Assembly (NCBI RefSeq): GCF_001613385.1
Contig: NZ_BDCG01000015.1
Location: forward strand, 1-64,000
Direction: 5' to 3'
DNA length: 64,000 nt
Origin: Nocardia flavorosea NBRC 108225
Lineage (GTDB): Bacteria > Actinomycetota > Actinomycetes > Mycobacteriales > Mycobacteriaceae
The notes beneath the pieces were generated by a model that ran no database searches, had not been told where the DNA came from, and worked only from the letters and a program-made list of their open reading frames with translations. The position numbers were made by a program, and so were the translations under genes. This document shows, piece after piece, positions 27,303-35,262 of this stretch (position 1 is its first letter; each line of letters opens with the position of its first letter).

Positions 27303-27560
27303 GTGTTCTCACATACAAGTTCTGCCTTCGACGAGTCGCGCCGCCGATGGGGACAGCGATTGGCTGCGTTCGGGGTGGCCTCGGCCGCTGTCGTGGTTTC
27401 TGTCGCGACCTCCGGCGGAGCGGGCGCGACGCCCGGCCGTGTTTCCGTTACCGGGCCGGCCCCGGTGGAGAAAATTGGAGCTGACCCGCTATCTGGGGAC
27501 CTGGCATCAACACCGGCCGTCGCGCGAGAACATCAACCACGCCACATACCCGGCACCGAT
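27303..27560 (+). pseudogene. Exported lipocalin remnant
   Basis: A GTG-initiated signal peptide (WGQRLAAFGVASAAVVVSVA, cleaved after GATP-like sequence) is followed by SVTGPAPVEK. After a frameshift near 27470 the bacterial lipocalin (Blc) opening LELTRYLGTWHQ appears in another frame. Nothing of the remaining roughly 140-residue barrel can be found before the fasciclin gene. Lipocalin genes are known companions of light-regulated carotenoid loci, so this probably was part of the same regulon. Confidence 0.6.
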
Positions 27561-27601
27561 TATCGAGTGCGCAGGTATGTGGCGGTGGCCGGCGGGGTGC
27601 G

Positions 27602-28258
27602 TTAGCTGGTGGGAGGCGTCAGGACGCCGTCGATCAGGTAAACGGTGGCGTTCGCGGTTTCGACACCGCCGCAGAGCACTGTCGCCTCGTTGACGGTGAT
27701 CTGGTCGCCGGTTCCTGTCACCGTCACCTCGGAGCCCTCGACTGTCTGGTGTGTGCCGGCGACCGCATCGGGTGACATACGACCCGGTACGACGTGGTAG
27801 GTGAGAATGCTGGTCAGCATGTCCGAGTCCGTTTTCAGCGTTTCGAGCGTGGCGGGATCGAGCGCGGCGAAAGCATCGTCCACCGGCGCGAAAACGGTGA
27901 ACTCGCCGCTGTTGAGCGTGTCGACGAGGTTCACCTGCGGATTGAGCTGACCGGATACCGCGGAGGTGAGTGTGGTCAGCAGGGGATTGTTCGCGGCCGC
28001 TGTCGCCACGGGTTCCTGCGCCATCGAATCGATCGAGCCGGGCCCACTCGGTACCTGCTCGGCGTACGCTGCGCACCCGGCGCCGACCGGCCCGGCCATG
28101 GCACCGTCATCCTGCGCCGGCATCGTGGGCGAGGACGTGGTCATAGCGGGTGGAGACTCGCCGTTGCCTGATTCGTCGGTGTCGGTACACGCCGAGCCGG
28201 CGATAGCCATCGCCGACAGTACTGCGATCAGCGCCGCGGAGTGCTTTCGGATTCTCAT
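27602..28258 (-). CDS. Fasciclin-domain lipoprotein, MPT83/MPT70-like
   Basis: A 218-residue lipoprotein. The signal peptide ends in a lipobox (IAGSAC, Cys24). After a Pro/Ser/Met-rich linker comes a single FAS1 domain closely resembling mycobacterial MPT70/MPT83: GCAAYAEQVPSGPGSIDSMA, NLVDTLNSGEFTVFAPVDDA, SILTYHVVPGRMSPDAV and LCGGVETANATVYLIDGVL. These are surface adhesion-type proteins of unclear role. The start is set by an AGGAAGG site. A motif matching the proposed CarH/LitR operator lies about 125 bp upstream, so it may be light- or B12-regulated rather than SigK-regulated. Confidence 0.92.
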   Translation of the reverse strand: MRIRKHSAALIAVLSAMAIAGSACTDTDESGNGESPPAMTTSSPTMPAQDDGAMAGPVGAGCAAYAEQVPSGPGSIDSMAQEPVATAAANNPLLTTLTSAVSGQLNPQVNLVDTLNSGEFTVFAPVDDAFAALDPATLETLKTDSDMLTSILTYHVVPGRMSPDAVAGTHQTVEGSEVTVTGTGDQITVNEATVLCGGVETANATVYLIDGVLTPPTS

Positions 28259-28380
28259 GTCGTGCCTTCCTGTCAAGAACGGAGCCTGTACGTGCCGACG
28301 GCTCGTGGTCTGGTGGGTGTGCAGGAATGCGGCCAGAAACTCGCGACTGCTTTCCGTCATGGATCTCGAAACAAATTCTC

Positions 28381-28402
28381 GTGATGCGTCGATTCTGCAT
28401 CA
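28381..28402 (-). promoter_or_regulatory. Candidate CarH/LitR operator, site 3
   Basis: The minus strand reads TGATGCAGAATCGACGC, matching 13 of 17 positions of the site before crtE. It also contains an outer inverted repeat TGATGC...GCATCA. It lies in the divergent promoter region between the fasciclin gene and the secreted protein at 28509. Confidence 0.45.
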
Positions 28403-28508
28403 TTTAGCGCGTAGTGTGAACCCTTACAGGCGGAAATTTCAGACGGCCGACAACACTCCAAAAGTGGGGCACGGCCAGGGACAAGCTCGGACAATGGAGG
28501 AGATCGTC

Positions 28509-29006
28509 ATGTTTCGATTCACTGCTGCCCGCTCGCTCGGTCTGCTGGTGGGCGTAGGGACCGCGTCAGTGTTTGCGCTGGTCGCCGGACCGACGGCGAA
28601 TGCCGCGCCGATTGCGTCGTGTCCGGCGCCCGGAGCCGCATCCGTGCAGACCGACACCGGTGGCGCGTCCTGCTCCGCGACGAGTAATACGGGCGGTGCG
28701 GCCGCCGCGTACGGAGTCGATGGCACCGCGGCTGCCGAAGCGGCCGCGACGAGCCTGTCGCTGGCCATCGCACAGAACGGCGGAACGGCGACATCGAGCT
28801 CGGCATTCTTGTCGGGCCCGGCCGCTATCGCCGTGGGACCCGGCGCGCAAGCGACACTGACCGGGGTCCGTCCCGGGCTGTCGATCGGTATCGCCGGGCC
28901 GGGAGCGGCGGTAACCGTCACTGGGGTATCCACCCCCACCTGCACCGGCGGTCCCGCATTCGCCGGAGACTTCCAAACATTGCAGGGGTGCTTGTCGCTG
29001 CGCTGA
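28509..29006 (+). CDS. Secreted low-complexity protein (DUF6764-like)
   Basis: A 165-residue exported protein. The signal peptide runs to ANA near residue 34; the mature part is dominated by Ala, Gly, Thr and Ser with repeated short phrases (GPAAIAVGPGAQATLTGV, IGIAGPGAAVTVTGV) and four cysteines. This is the look of the actinobacterial DUF6764 group, whose role is unknown. Start ATG 28509 follows a GGAGGAG ribosome site 7 bases upstream. It is divergent from the fasciclin gene and followed by a hairpin terminator at 29043. Confidence 0.75.
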   Translation: MFRFTAARSLGLLVGVGTASVFALVAGPTANAAPIASCPAPGAASVQTDTGGASCSATSNTGGAAAAYGVDGTAAAEAAATSLSLAIAQNGGTATSSSAFLSGPAAIAVGPGAQATLTGVRPGLSIGIAGPGAAVTVTGVSTPTCTGGPAFAGDFQTLQGCLSLR

Positions 29007-29042
29007 GCATCCGAACCGGATATACAACCGACCCCCGCGCCG

Positions 29043-29061
29043 CGCTCGGCCGTGCCGAGCG
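29043..29061 (+). terminator. 8-bp GC-rich hairpin after the secreted-protein gene
   Basis: CGCTCGGC-CGT-GCCGAGCG is a perfect 8-bp stem with a 3-base loop, starting 37 bases after the stop at 29006 and before the MerR paralogue 2 start. Confidence 0.5.
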
Positions 29062-29143
29062 GTATGTCTTCTGGTCGCGTGGTGGATTCCAGCCGTTCGA
29101 CGGTGACGCGGTTTGCGCCGTTTCGTTGAAAGGTGTGCCGAGC

Positions 29144-30025
29144 GTGGTCGAAGGTGGCGCGAGAGGTAGTGACTCGACATCCGGCTACACCGTCGGTGTC
29201 GTGGCGGCAATGCTGGGTATCCCCATCGCGACGCTACGTAGCTGGAACCAGCGGTACGGCCTGGGACCCGCGCACCACCGCCCGGGCAGTCACCGGCACT
29301 ACACGACGAGTGACGTGGCGATGCTGAGCCGGATGGCCGATCTGGTCCGGTCCGGCGTGAGCCCGGCCAAAGCCGCGAGGGTTGCCCGTGCCGGAGCGGA
29401 TTCACTGCCCGAACTGGGAAATGTGGCTCCGGTCCTGGCCGCTGCCGAGCAGCTTCGAGCCGCCGATCTCCTCGCCGAGATCACCGCCCATCTGACGTGT
29501 TTCGGCGTTGTGGCCACATGGAACCGGTTGTGCCGCCCTGCTTTCACCGACATCGTGAGCCGCCAGCATCGAGGAATCGACTTGATCGATGTGGAGCATG
29601 TTCTGTCCTGGGCGATCACCACCGGTTTGCACCGCGCGGTACCGCCGGCGCCCGACGTCGCCGGATTGGCTCCGGTGCTGCTGGCCTGCACTGCGGGCGA
29701 GGGGCACGTACTTCCACTGGAGGTACTACGTGCCGCGCTCGCGGAAGCCGGCGTACCGGCCTTGTTGCTCGGCTCCGCCGTGCCCGGTATCGCACTTGCC
29801 GACGCGATAGCCAAACAGGCGCGCAGTCCCGTGGTGGTGCTGTGGTCCCAATCGGGCCGGACGGCGGCAGCGGAACCGGTTCCCGCCGGGAGTGGCCGCC
29901 TTGTTCGACTACTCCTGGCCGGACCCGGTTGGCCGGCAGCTCCGGCGCTGCCCGGCGGCCGGCGCGTCGGCACGCTCGAGGAGGCAATCTCCGAGATCAG
30001 TCGACTGGTGCGGGCCGGCAAGTAG
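29144..30025 (+). CDS. MerR-type regulator with B12-binding fold (CarH/LitR-like), paralogue 2
   Basis: A 293-residue regulator closely related to the one at 26215. MerR domain: GYTVGVVAAMLGIPIATLRS, then HHRPGSHRHYTTSD. Sensor part: LIDVEHVLSWAITTGLHRAV (Glu-His pair) and AGEGHVLPLEVLRAALAEAG, with the likely cobalt-ligating His. The GTG at 29144 is chosen because an AAAGG site precedes it and it gives the same N-terminal length as paralogue 1; the frame is open upstream to 28988. It is co-oriented with crtE, which starts about 65 bp later, so it is the likely direct controller of the crt operon. Confidence 0.85.
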   Translation: MVEGGARGSDSTSGYTVGVVAAMLGIPIATLRSWNQRYGLGPAHHRPGSHRHYTTSDVAMLSRMADLVRSGVSPAKAARVARAGADSLPELGNVAPVLAAAEQLRAADLLAEITAHLTCFGVVATWNRLCRPAFTDIVSRQHRGIDLIDVEHVLSWAITTGLHRAVPPAPDVAGLAPVLLACTAGEGHVLPLEVLRAALAEAGVPALLLGSAVPGIALADAIAKQARSPVVVLWSQSGRTAAAEPVPAGSGRLVRLLLAGPGWPAAPALPGGRRVGTLEEAISEISRLVRAGK

Positions 30026-30042
30026 TTCACCATTCGATTAAA

Positions 30043-30059
30043 CGATGCGGAAACGATGC
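30043..30059 (+). promoter_or_regulatory. Candidate CarH/LitR operator, site 1 (crtE promoter)
   Basis: CGATGCGGAAACGATGC consists of two near-identical 11-bp units (AAACGATGCGG and AAACGATGCAA overlap it) in tandem. CarH-type regulators contact DNA as tandem 11-bp repeats. It lies between MerR paralogue 2 and crtE and overlaps the ATG at 30056, which argues that crtE begins downstream of that ATG. Confidence 0.6.
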
Positions 30060-30091
30060 AATTTTGGCGGAAAAGTGCCACAATCGGAGTG

Positions 30092-31210
30092 GTGAACGCA
30101 CAACAGGCGGCACCCCTGTCCCCTCCGACGGACAGTGACAGTGACGATTCCGCATGGTTCGAGTCGTGGACGGCGCAAGTCCGGGCCGCGGTGCGCACCC
30201 ACGTCGAGGACTTCGTACACGCACGGTGCGCGGAAGAGCTGCAGGCAAACGGGTTCGAATATCCGAGCCGGGTACTGCTCGATTTCGTGCCGGGTGGCAA
30301 GTCTGTGCGACCGACGTTCATGTACCTCGGCTGGTTGTGCGGTGCCGATGAATCCGAGGCGGCACTCCGGGCCGCGGCCAGTATCGAATTGCTGCACGGG
30401 TTCGCCTTGCTGCAGGACGATGTGATGGACGAATCCGATACCCGCAGAGGTCTCCCGGCCGCTCACGTGCGGCTGGCGCGCTGGCATGAAGAGCAAGGGT
30501 TGTCCGGATCGCCGGCGCGTTTCGGTGAATCCGCGGCAGTGCTCCTGGGGGATCTGTGCCTGGTGTGGGCGGAACGCATGCTGCGCGAAAGCGGTGTCGA
30601 GGCAGCGGCGCTCGGCCGGGTGTGGCCGCGCTACGACGCGATGCGTGCCGAACTGGCAGTGGGTCAGCTCGCCGACCTGGTCAACGACGCCGCAGGGGTG
30701 CCGACGCTGGAACAGGTACTCGATATCGCGCGGCGCAAATCCGGTAACTACACGGTGCGCCGGCCGCTCGAACTGGGCGCCGCGATGGCGGGCTGCGCGG
30801 AGCCGGTCCTGGAAGTACTGTGTGAGTACGGCGTGTTGATCGGCGAGGCATTCCAGCTGCGCGACGATCTGCTCGGTATCTTCGGTGAGCCTTCGGTCAC
30901 CGGTAAATCAGCTGACGCGGATCTGCGGGAACGCAAAGCCACCACCGTCGTCGCGCTGGCCGAACACTTGGCCGGGCCGTCCGGGCGAGCTCGGCTACAC
31001 GATCTGTGGCAGCGCGACACCTTCGATGACAGTGCGGTGCAGACGGCCCGGGAGTTGATCGTGGACAGCGGTGCGCCCCAGCGCGCCGAGCAGATGATCG
31101 CCGACCGCGTCGAGGACGCGCGGAAGCTTCTCGTGGACAGTGTTCTCGACCCAACGGTGACCGCTGCGTTGCAGCAGATGGCGCTGCTGTGCACCCGACG
31201 TAGCACCTGA
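30092..31210 (+). CDS. crtE: Geranylgeranyl diphosphate synthase
   Basis: A 372-residue trans-isoprenyl diphosphate synthase. First Asp-rich motif LLQDDVMDESDTRRG (about residues 105-119), second QLRDDLLGIFGEP (about 254-266), with GGKSVRPTFMYL and the KS pair in RRKSGNYTVRRP. It condenses IPP with allylic diphosphates to GGPP, the carotenoid precursor. The frame also has an ATG at 30056, but that codon sits inside the proposed operator repeat, so I prefer the GTG at 30092; its GGAG is only 2 bases away, so a leaderless start is possible. First gene of the crt operon. Confidence 0.88.
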   Translation: MNAQQAAPLSPPTDSDSDDSAWFESWTAQVRAAVRTHVEDFVHARCAEELQANGFEYPSRVLLDFVPGGKSVRPTFMYLGWLCGADESEAALRAAASIELLHGFALLQDDVMDESDTRRGLPAAHVRLARWHEEQGLSGSPARFGESAAVLLGDLCLVWAERMLRESGVEAAALGRVWPRYDAMRAELAVGQLADLVNDAAGVPTLEQVLDIARRKSGNYTVRRPLELGAAMAGCAEPVLEVLCEYGVLIGEAFQLRDDLLGIFGEPSVTGKSADADLRERKATTVVALAEHLAGPSGRARLHDLWQRDTFDDSAVQTARELIVDSGAPQRAEQMIADRVEDARKLLVDSVLDPTVTAALQQMALLCTRRST

Positions 31211-31265
31211 ACCCGCACACCCTCACGCGACACAGCCAGACAGCCGAACAAAGAAAGAAGGACCC

Positions 31266-32792
31266 ATGCGGACCGTAACCGGGAGCACCGACCATGTCGT
31301 CGTGGTGGGCGCGGGACTCGCCGGGCTCGCCACCGCGCTGCACCTGGCGGGACGAGGCCGCGCTGTCACGGTGGTGGAACGCGAACCAGTTCCGGGCGGC
31401 CGAGCGGGGCAACTCGATATCGGCGGGTACCGCCTCGACACCGGCCCGTCGGTGCTCACCATGCCGGAAATTGTCGCCGATACCCTCGCGGCGGTAGGCG
31501 AGGACATCGAAACCCGGCTCGATCTGCACCCTGTCGTTCCGGCCTACCGCGCCTGCTTCGCCGACGGCAGCGCACTGGACGTGCACAGCGACCGCGACGC
31601 GATGGAACACTCCATCGCGGAATTCGCCGGACCGGGTGAGGTCGCCGGCTATCGACGACTGCGGCAATGGCTGACCGAGATATATCGCATCGAGTTCGAC
31701 CGGTTCATCGCCGCCAACTTCGACTCACCACTGTCACTGGTCACCCCAGCGCTGGCCCGGCTCGTCGCATTGGGGGGCTTCCGCCGTCTGGACCGGGTCA
31801 TCGCCGAGTTCTTGACCGATCCGCGGTTGCGCCGGGTCTTCACTTTCCAGTCCTTGTACGCGGGTGTGTCACCGCAACGAGCCTTGGCTTTGTATGCGGT
31901 GATCGCCTATATGGACACCGTCGGCGGCGTGTACTTCCCGCGCGGTGGGATGCGCGCCTTGCCCGCCGCGCTGGCAGCAGCCGCCACCGACGCCGGGGTG
32001 CGGTTCCACTACGGCGAAGCGGTGACCGACCTGGAACGATGCGGCACCCACATCGGTGCCGTACACACCGATAAACAGCAGCGGATCACCTGCGATGCCG
32101 TGGTGTTGGCGACCGAACTGCACACGGCCTACCAGCTGCTGGGCCGATCACCGCGGCGGCCGGTGCGGGCGCGGCCCGCGCCGTCGGCGGTCGTCGCGCA
32201 TATCGGTGTGCCGGCCGGTGCGACGACCGCGCATCACACTCTGCTTTTCGGTGACGCCTGGGAGCAGACATTCGACGAACTGATCAACCAGGGCGTGCCG
32301 ATGAGCGATCCCTCGCTGCTGGTCACCCGTACCACCGCCACCGATTCGACACTCGCCCCGCCTGGCCACGACCTGTTCTCGGTGCTGGCCCCCGCCCCCA
32401 ATCTCGACCGTGGCGCACACCTGGATTGGCAGCGCCGAGCTCCTGGATACGGCGCGGACCTGGCCGCGATCGTCGAACAGAGGCTGTTGCCGGGATTCGC
32501 TGAGCACGCCGATATCGTGCATCTGGACAGTCCCGACGACTGGGCACAGCGGGGCATGCTGGCGGGTACACCGTTCTCGCTGGCGCACACCTTCGCCCAA
32601 ACCGGGCCGTTCCGGCCGGCGAACCTGCCGCGCGGCGTATCGAATGCGGTGCTCGCCGGCTGCGGCACAGTACCCGGCGTCGGAGTGCCGACCGCCCTGC
32701 TGTCGGGCCGGCTCGCTGCCGACCGCATCACCGGCGCCGCCGGCCGCAACAACCCGGCACCGGCCGCGAACAGCAGCGGGGTACGGCCATGA
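31266..32792 (+). CDS. crtI: Phytoene desaturase
   Basis: A 508-residue FAD enzyme that converts phytoene to lycopene by successive desaturations. FAD-binding VVVGAGLAGLATALHL at residues 11-26; then GYRLDTGPSVLTMP, YAVIAYMDTVGGVYFPRGGM and the C-terminal CrtI signature NAVLAGCGTVPGVGVPTALL. Full length for the family. An AAGAAAGAAGGA purine-rich ribosome site precedes the ATG. Its stop overlaps crtB (ATGA). Confidence 0.95.
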   Translation: MRTVTGSTDHVVVVGAGLAGLATALHLAGRGRAVTVVEREPVPGGRAGQLDIGGYRLDTGPSVLTMPEIVADTLAAVGEDIETRLDLHPVVPAYRACFADGSALDVHSDRDAMEHSIAEFAGPGEVAGYRRLRQWLTEIYRIEFDRFIAANFDSPLSLVTPALARLVALGGFRRLDRVIAEFLTDPRLRRVFTFQSLYAGVSPQRALALYAVIAYMDTVGGVYFPRGGMRALPAALAAAATDAGVRFHYGEAVTDLERCGTHIGAVHTDKQQRITCDAVVLATELHTAYQLLGRSPRRPVRARPAPSAVVAHIGVPAGATTAHHTLLFGDAWEQTFDELINQGVPMSDPSLLVTRTTATDSTLAPPGHDLFSVLAPAPNLDRGAHLDWQRRAPGYGADLAAIVEQRLLPGFAEHADIVHLDSPDDWAQRGMLAGTPFSLAHTFAQTGPFRPANLPRGVSNAVLAGCGTVPGVGVPTALLSGRLAADRITGAAGRNNPAPAANSSGVRP

Positions 32793-33748
32793 TCAGTTTC
32801 GAACTCGACGCCGCCGGCATCAGTGAACCGCGACTGCGTGACGCCTACCGGCGGTGCCGCGGCCTCAACGCCACCCATGGGCGCACGTTCTACCTCGCCA
32901 CCCGGCTGCTCGCGCCGGCGCAACGCCCGCCGATCCATGCCCTGTACGGATTCGCCCGGTGGGCCGACGATATCGTCGACCTTCCGGGCGGGCAGCCCTT
33001 CACCCCGGCAGAACGTTTGGAATTACTGGCACAGCGGCTGTTCGACGGTATCGACAACAGTGCCGACGAAGACCCGATCGTGGCCGCGGTGAGCGACACC
33101 GTCGCCCGCTTCGATATCGACCGCGCGTTGTTCCAGGATTTCCTGGCCTCGATGCGGATGGATCTGACGGTGACCGACTACCCGGACCGGGCCGCGCTGG
33201 ATCGGTATATGCGCGGGTCCGCCGAAGTGATCGGCCTGCAGGTTCTCCCGGTTCTCGGTACCGTCGGCCCCACCGAGAACGCGGCCCCCTACGCGGCCGC
33301 CCTGGGCAAGGCATTCCAGCTGACCAACTTCCTGCGAGATATCGCCGAAGACCTCGACCGCGGCCGGGTCTACCTTCCGGCCGACGAATTGGCCGCCTTC
33401 GGCGTGGACCGAGACCGGCTGCAGTGGTGCCGCGATCATCGACAGATCGACACCCGGGTGCGCTCGGCGCTGGCGGCCCAGCATGCGATCGCTCGCGACT
33501 GGTACCGGACCGCTCGCGCCGGAATCGAGCTACTGCACCCGGTGTCGCGGCCCTGCGTCACAACGGCGGCAATGCTGTACGCAGAGATTCTGGACCGGAT
33601 CGAGGCAACAGAATTCGCGGTGTTCTCCCAGCGTGCGACCGTCGGCCGCGCCAGGCGCGCCGCCGTGGCGGGGCCCGCACTGGCTCGCGCGTTGTGGGCC
33701 CGCCGCGGCGGTCGCGCCGGCACACTCACTACGGCGATGCCGTCATGA
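32789..33748 (+). CDS. crtB: Phytoene synthase
   Basis: A 319-residue squalene/phytoene synthase, joining two GGPP to phytoene. Visible: RTFYLATRLL, FARWADDIVDLPGG (first Asp-rich motif near residue 53), YMRGSAEVIGLQVLPVLG and the second motif LRDIAEDLDRGRVYLPADEL near 190. Coupled to crtI and idi by 4-base overlaps, so all three are made together. Confidence 0.95.
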   Translation: MISFELDAAGISEPRLRDAYRRCRGLNATHGRTFYLATRLLAPAQRPPIHALYGFARWADDIVDLPGGQPFTPAERLELLAQRLFDGIDNSADEDPIVAAVSDTVARFDIDRALFQDFLASMRMDLTVTDYPDRAALDRYMRGSAEVIGLQVLPVLGTVGPTENAAPYAAALGKAFQLTNFLRDIAEDLDRGRVYLPADELAAFGVDRDRLQWCRDHRQIDTRVRSALAAQHAIARDWYRTARAGIELLHPVSRPCVTTAAMLYAEILDRIEATEFAVFSQRATVGRARRAAVAGPALARALWARRGGRAGTLTTAMPS

Positions 33749-34299
33749 CGGGGCGATCCGAAGAGCGCGTGGTACTGCTCGACGACAGCGGCGAGCAGGT
33801 CGGCTCGATGCCGAAAACGCTTGTACATCACACGGATACGCCACTACATCTCGGGTTTTCCTGCTACCTGTTCGATCGGGACGGGCGACTGCTCGTCACG
33901 CGCCGGGCACTGAGCAAACGGACTTGGCCGGGAGTGTGGACGAACTCGTGCTGCGGACATCCAGCACCCGGCGAACCAGTAGGCGACGCTGTTCCACGCC
34001 GGGTACGCGAGGAACTGGGACTGGGCATCGACACCCCCACCTGCCTGTTGCCGCGGTTCCGGTATTCGGCCACCGCACCCGACGGGACCATGGAGAACGA
34101 AGTCTGCCCGGTATTCTGCGCCCGCGCCGACGGACCGGTGCATGCCGACGCCGCCGAAGTGATGGACTGGCGCTGGGTGCCGTGGCCCGACTTCGCCGTC
34201 GCCGCCGGCTTGCGCTGGCCGATCAGTCCGTGGGCCGCTGACCAGGTACCGCAGCTCGCGGCGGCGCCCGGGTTCAGCTTGTGGACGGATAGGAGGTGA
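33745..34299 (+). CDS. idi: Isopentenyl-diphosphate delta-isomerase, type I
   Basis: A 184-residue Nudix-fold enzyme interconverting IPP and DMAPP. Catalytic Cys in TNSCCGHP (about residue 70), metal-binding LGFSCYLFDRDGRLLVTRRA, the Nudix-like VPRRVREELGLGI, and the catalytic Glu in GTMENEVCPVF. It starts inside the crtB stop (ATGA). Supplying DMAPP from within the operon matches its demand for crtE substrate. Confidence 0.95.
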   Translation: MTGRSEERVVLLDDSGEQVGSMPKTLVHHTDTPLHLGFSCYLFDRDGRLLVTRRALSKRTWPGVWTNSCCGHPAPGEPVGDAVPRRVREELGLGIDTPTCLLPRFRYSATAPDGTMENEVCPVFCARADGPVHADAAEVMDWRWVPWPDFAVAAGLRWPISPWAADQVPQLAAAPGFSLWTDRR

Positions 34300-34301
34300 T
34301 C

Positions 34302-34496
34302 GTGGATCACTGGCAGCACCTGATCCTGATGGGCCTGTGCCTCATGGTGACCGTCCTACGGGAATTCGTCGGACACAGGGGCCACCGGTGTCCGGCGCGT
34401 CTTGCCGGTAGCGTGCTGCCCGTCGCGGGCATACTGCTGGTGTGGGACGCGATCGCGATCACCGCCGAAACGAACACCACCTCAGCCGGAAGGTAG
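34302..34496 (+). pseudogene. Lycopene cyclase domain protein, truncated CrtYc-like
   Basis: A 64-residue frame from a GTG 5 bases after AGGAGG. It matches the N-terminus of the heterodimeric lycopene beta-cyclase subunit CrtYc: DHWQHLILMGLCLMVTVLRE (first helix) and SVLPVAGILLVWDAIAI (second helix). A normal CrtYc is about 105 residues and continues with the PLEExLFF motif; here it ends at a stop right after the second helix, and no CrtYd follows. It is probably non-functional even though translation signals are excellent. An alternative is a shortened protein with another role. Confidence 0.65.
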
Positions 34497-34500
34497 CGCC

Positions 34501-35262
34501 GTGAACTGCGCCCGGCTCGGCCCGGACGGGCTCCCACGCGACCAGGTACCGGCAACCTTCGACCACGGCGCCGCCGAATACGACCGTCTCGTCGGGTACA
34601 ACCCCGGCTATCACAAGCATCTGCGCCTGTCCGCGCGACGTATGCAGCTACCCGCCAACGGCGCCGGACTCCGGCTGCTCGACGCAGGCTGCGGTACCGG
34701 CGCCTCGACCGCAGCGCTGCTGTCGGTTGCCCCGGACGCCGAGATCGTCGCCATCGATGCATCGGCCCAAATGCTCGCCCGCGCCCGCGCGAAGAACTGG
34801 CCTTCCACAGTGCGGTTCCACCACACCCGCATCGAAGACCTCGACGCGGCCGGCTGCGGCGGCCGTTTCGACGGGATCTTCGCCGCATATCTGCTGCGCA
34901 ACCTCGCCGACCCCGACGCCCAGCTGCGCGCGTTCGCCGCGCTGTTGCATCCCGGTGCCCCGCTCGTAGTGCACGAGTATTCGGTGCGCGGGTCACTGCC
35001 CGCCCGCGTGGTGTGGAACACGGTCTGCGGCGCAGTGATCATTCCGCTCGGCGCGCTGCTCACTGGCGACACCACCCTGTACCGGCACCTGCGTCGCAGC
35101 GTGACCGCGTTCGACAGCGTGCACCAGTTCCGGGCACGGTTACGTGAGAACGGCTTCACCGGGATACGGGTGGCGACTGTGCCCGGATGGCAGTACGACA
35201 TCGTGCACACCTTCACCGCGACCGTGCCGGGGCCCGGCTCCGAATCAGAAGGGGCTCCATGA
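34501..35262 (+). CDS. SAM-dependent methyltransferase of the carotenoid operon (CrtT-like)
   Basis: A 253-residue class I methyltransferase. SAM-binding LLDAGCGTGASTAALL near residues 60-75, acidic VAIDASAQMLARAR near 84-97, and post-I GRFDGIFAAYLLRNL. Similar genes sit between crtY and crtU in Streptomyces (crtT) and mycobacterial carotenoid clusters, where a role in pigment methylation is assumed. GTG start immediately after the truncated cyclase gene; its stop overlaps crtU (ATGA-type). Confidence 0.82.
   Translation: MNCARLGPDGLPRDQVPATFDHGAAEYDRLVGYNPGYHKHLRLSARRMQLPANGAGLRLLDAGCGTGASTAALLSVAPDAEIVAIDASAQMLARARAKNWPSTVRFHHTRIEDLDAAGCGGRFDGIFAAYLLRNLADPDAQLRAFAALLHPGAPLVVHEYSVRGSLPARVVWNTVCGAVIIPLGALLTGDTTLYRHLRRSVTAFDSVHQFRARLRENGFTGIRVATVPGWQYDIVHTFTATVPGPGSESEGAP

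Noticed and set aside
32854..34299. Apparent 481-residue fusion ending in isopentenyl isomerase
   Set aside because: Only the part from 33745 is Idi; upstream it runs out of frame through crtB and has no domain. Idi has its own ATG overlapping the crtB stop.
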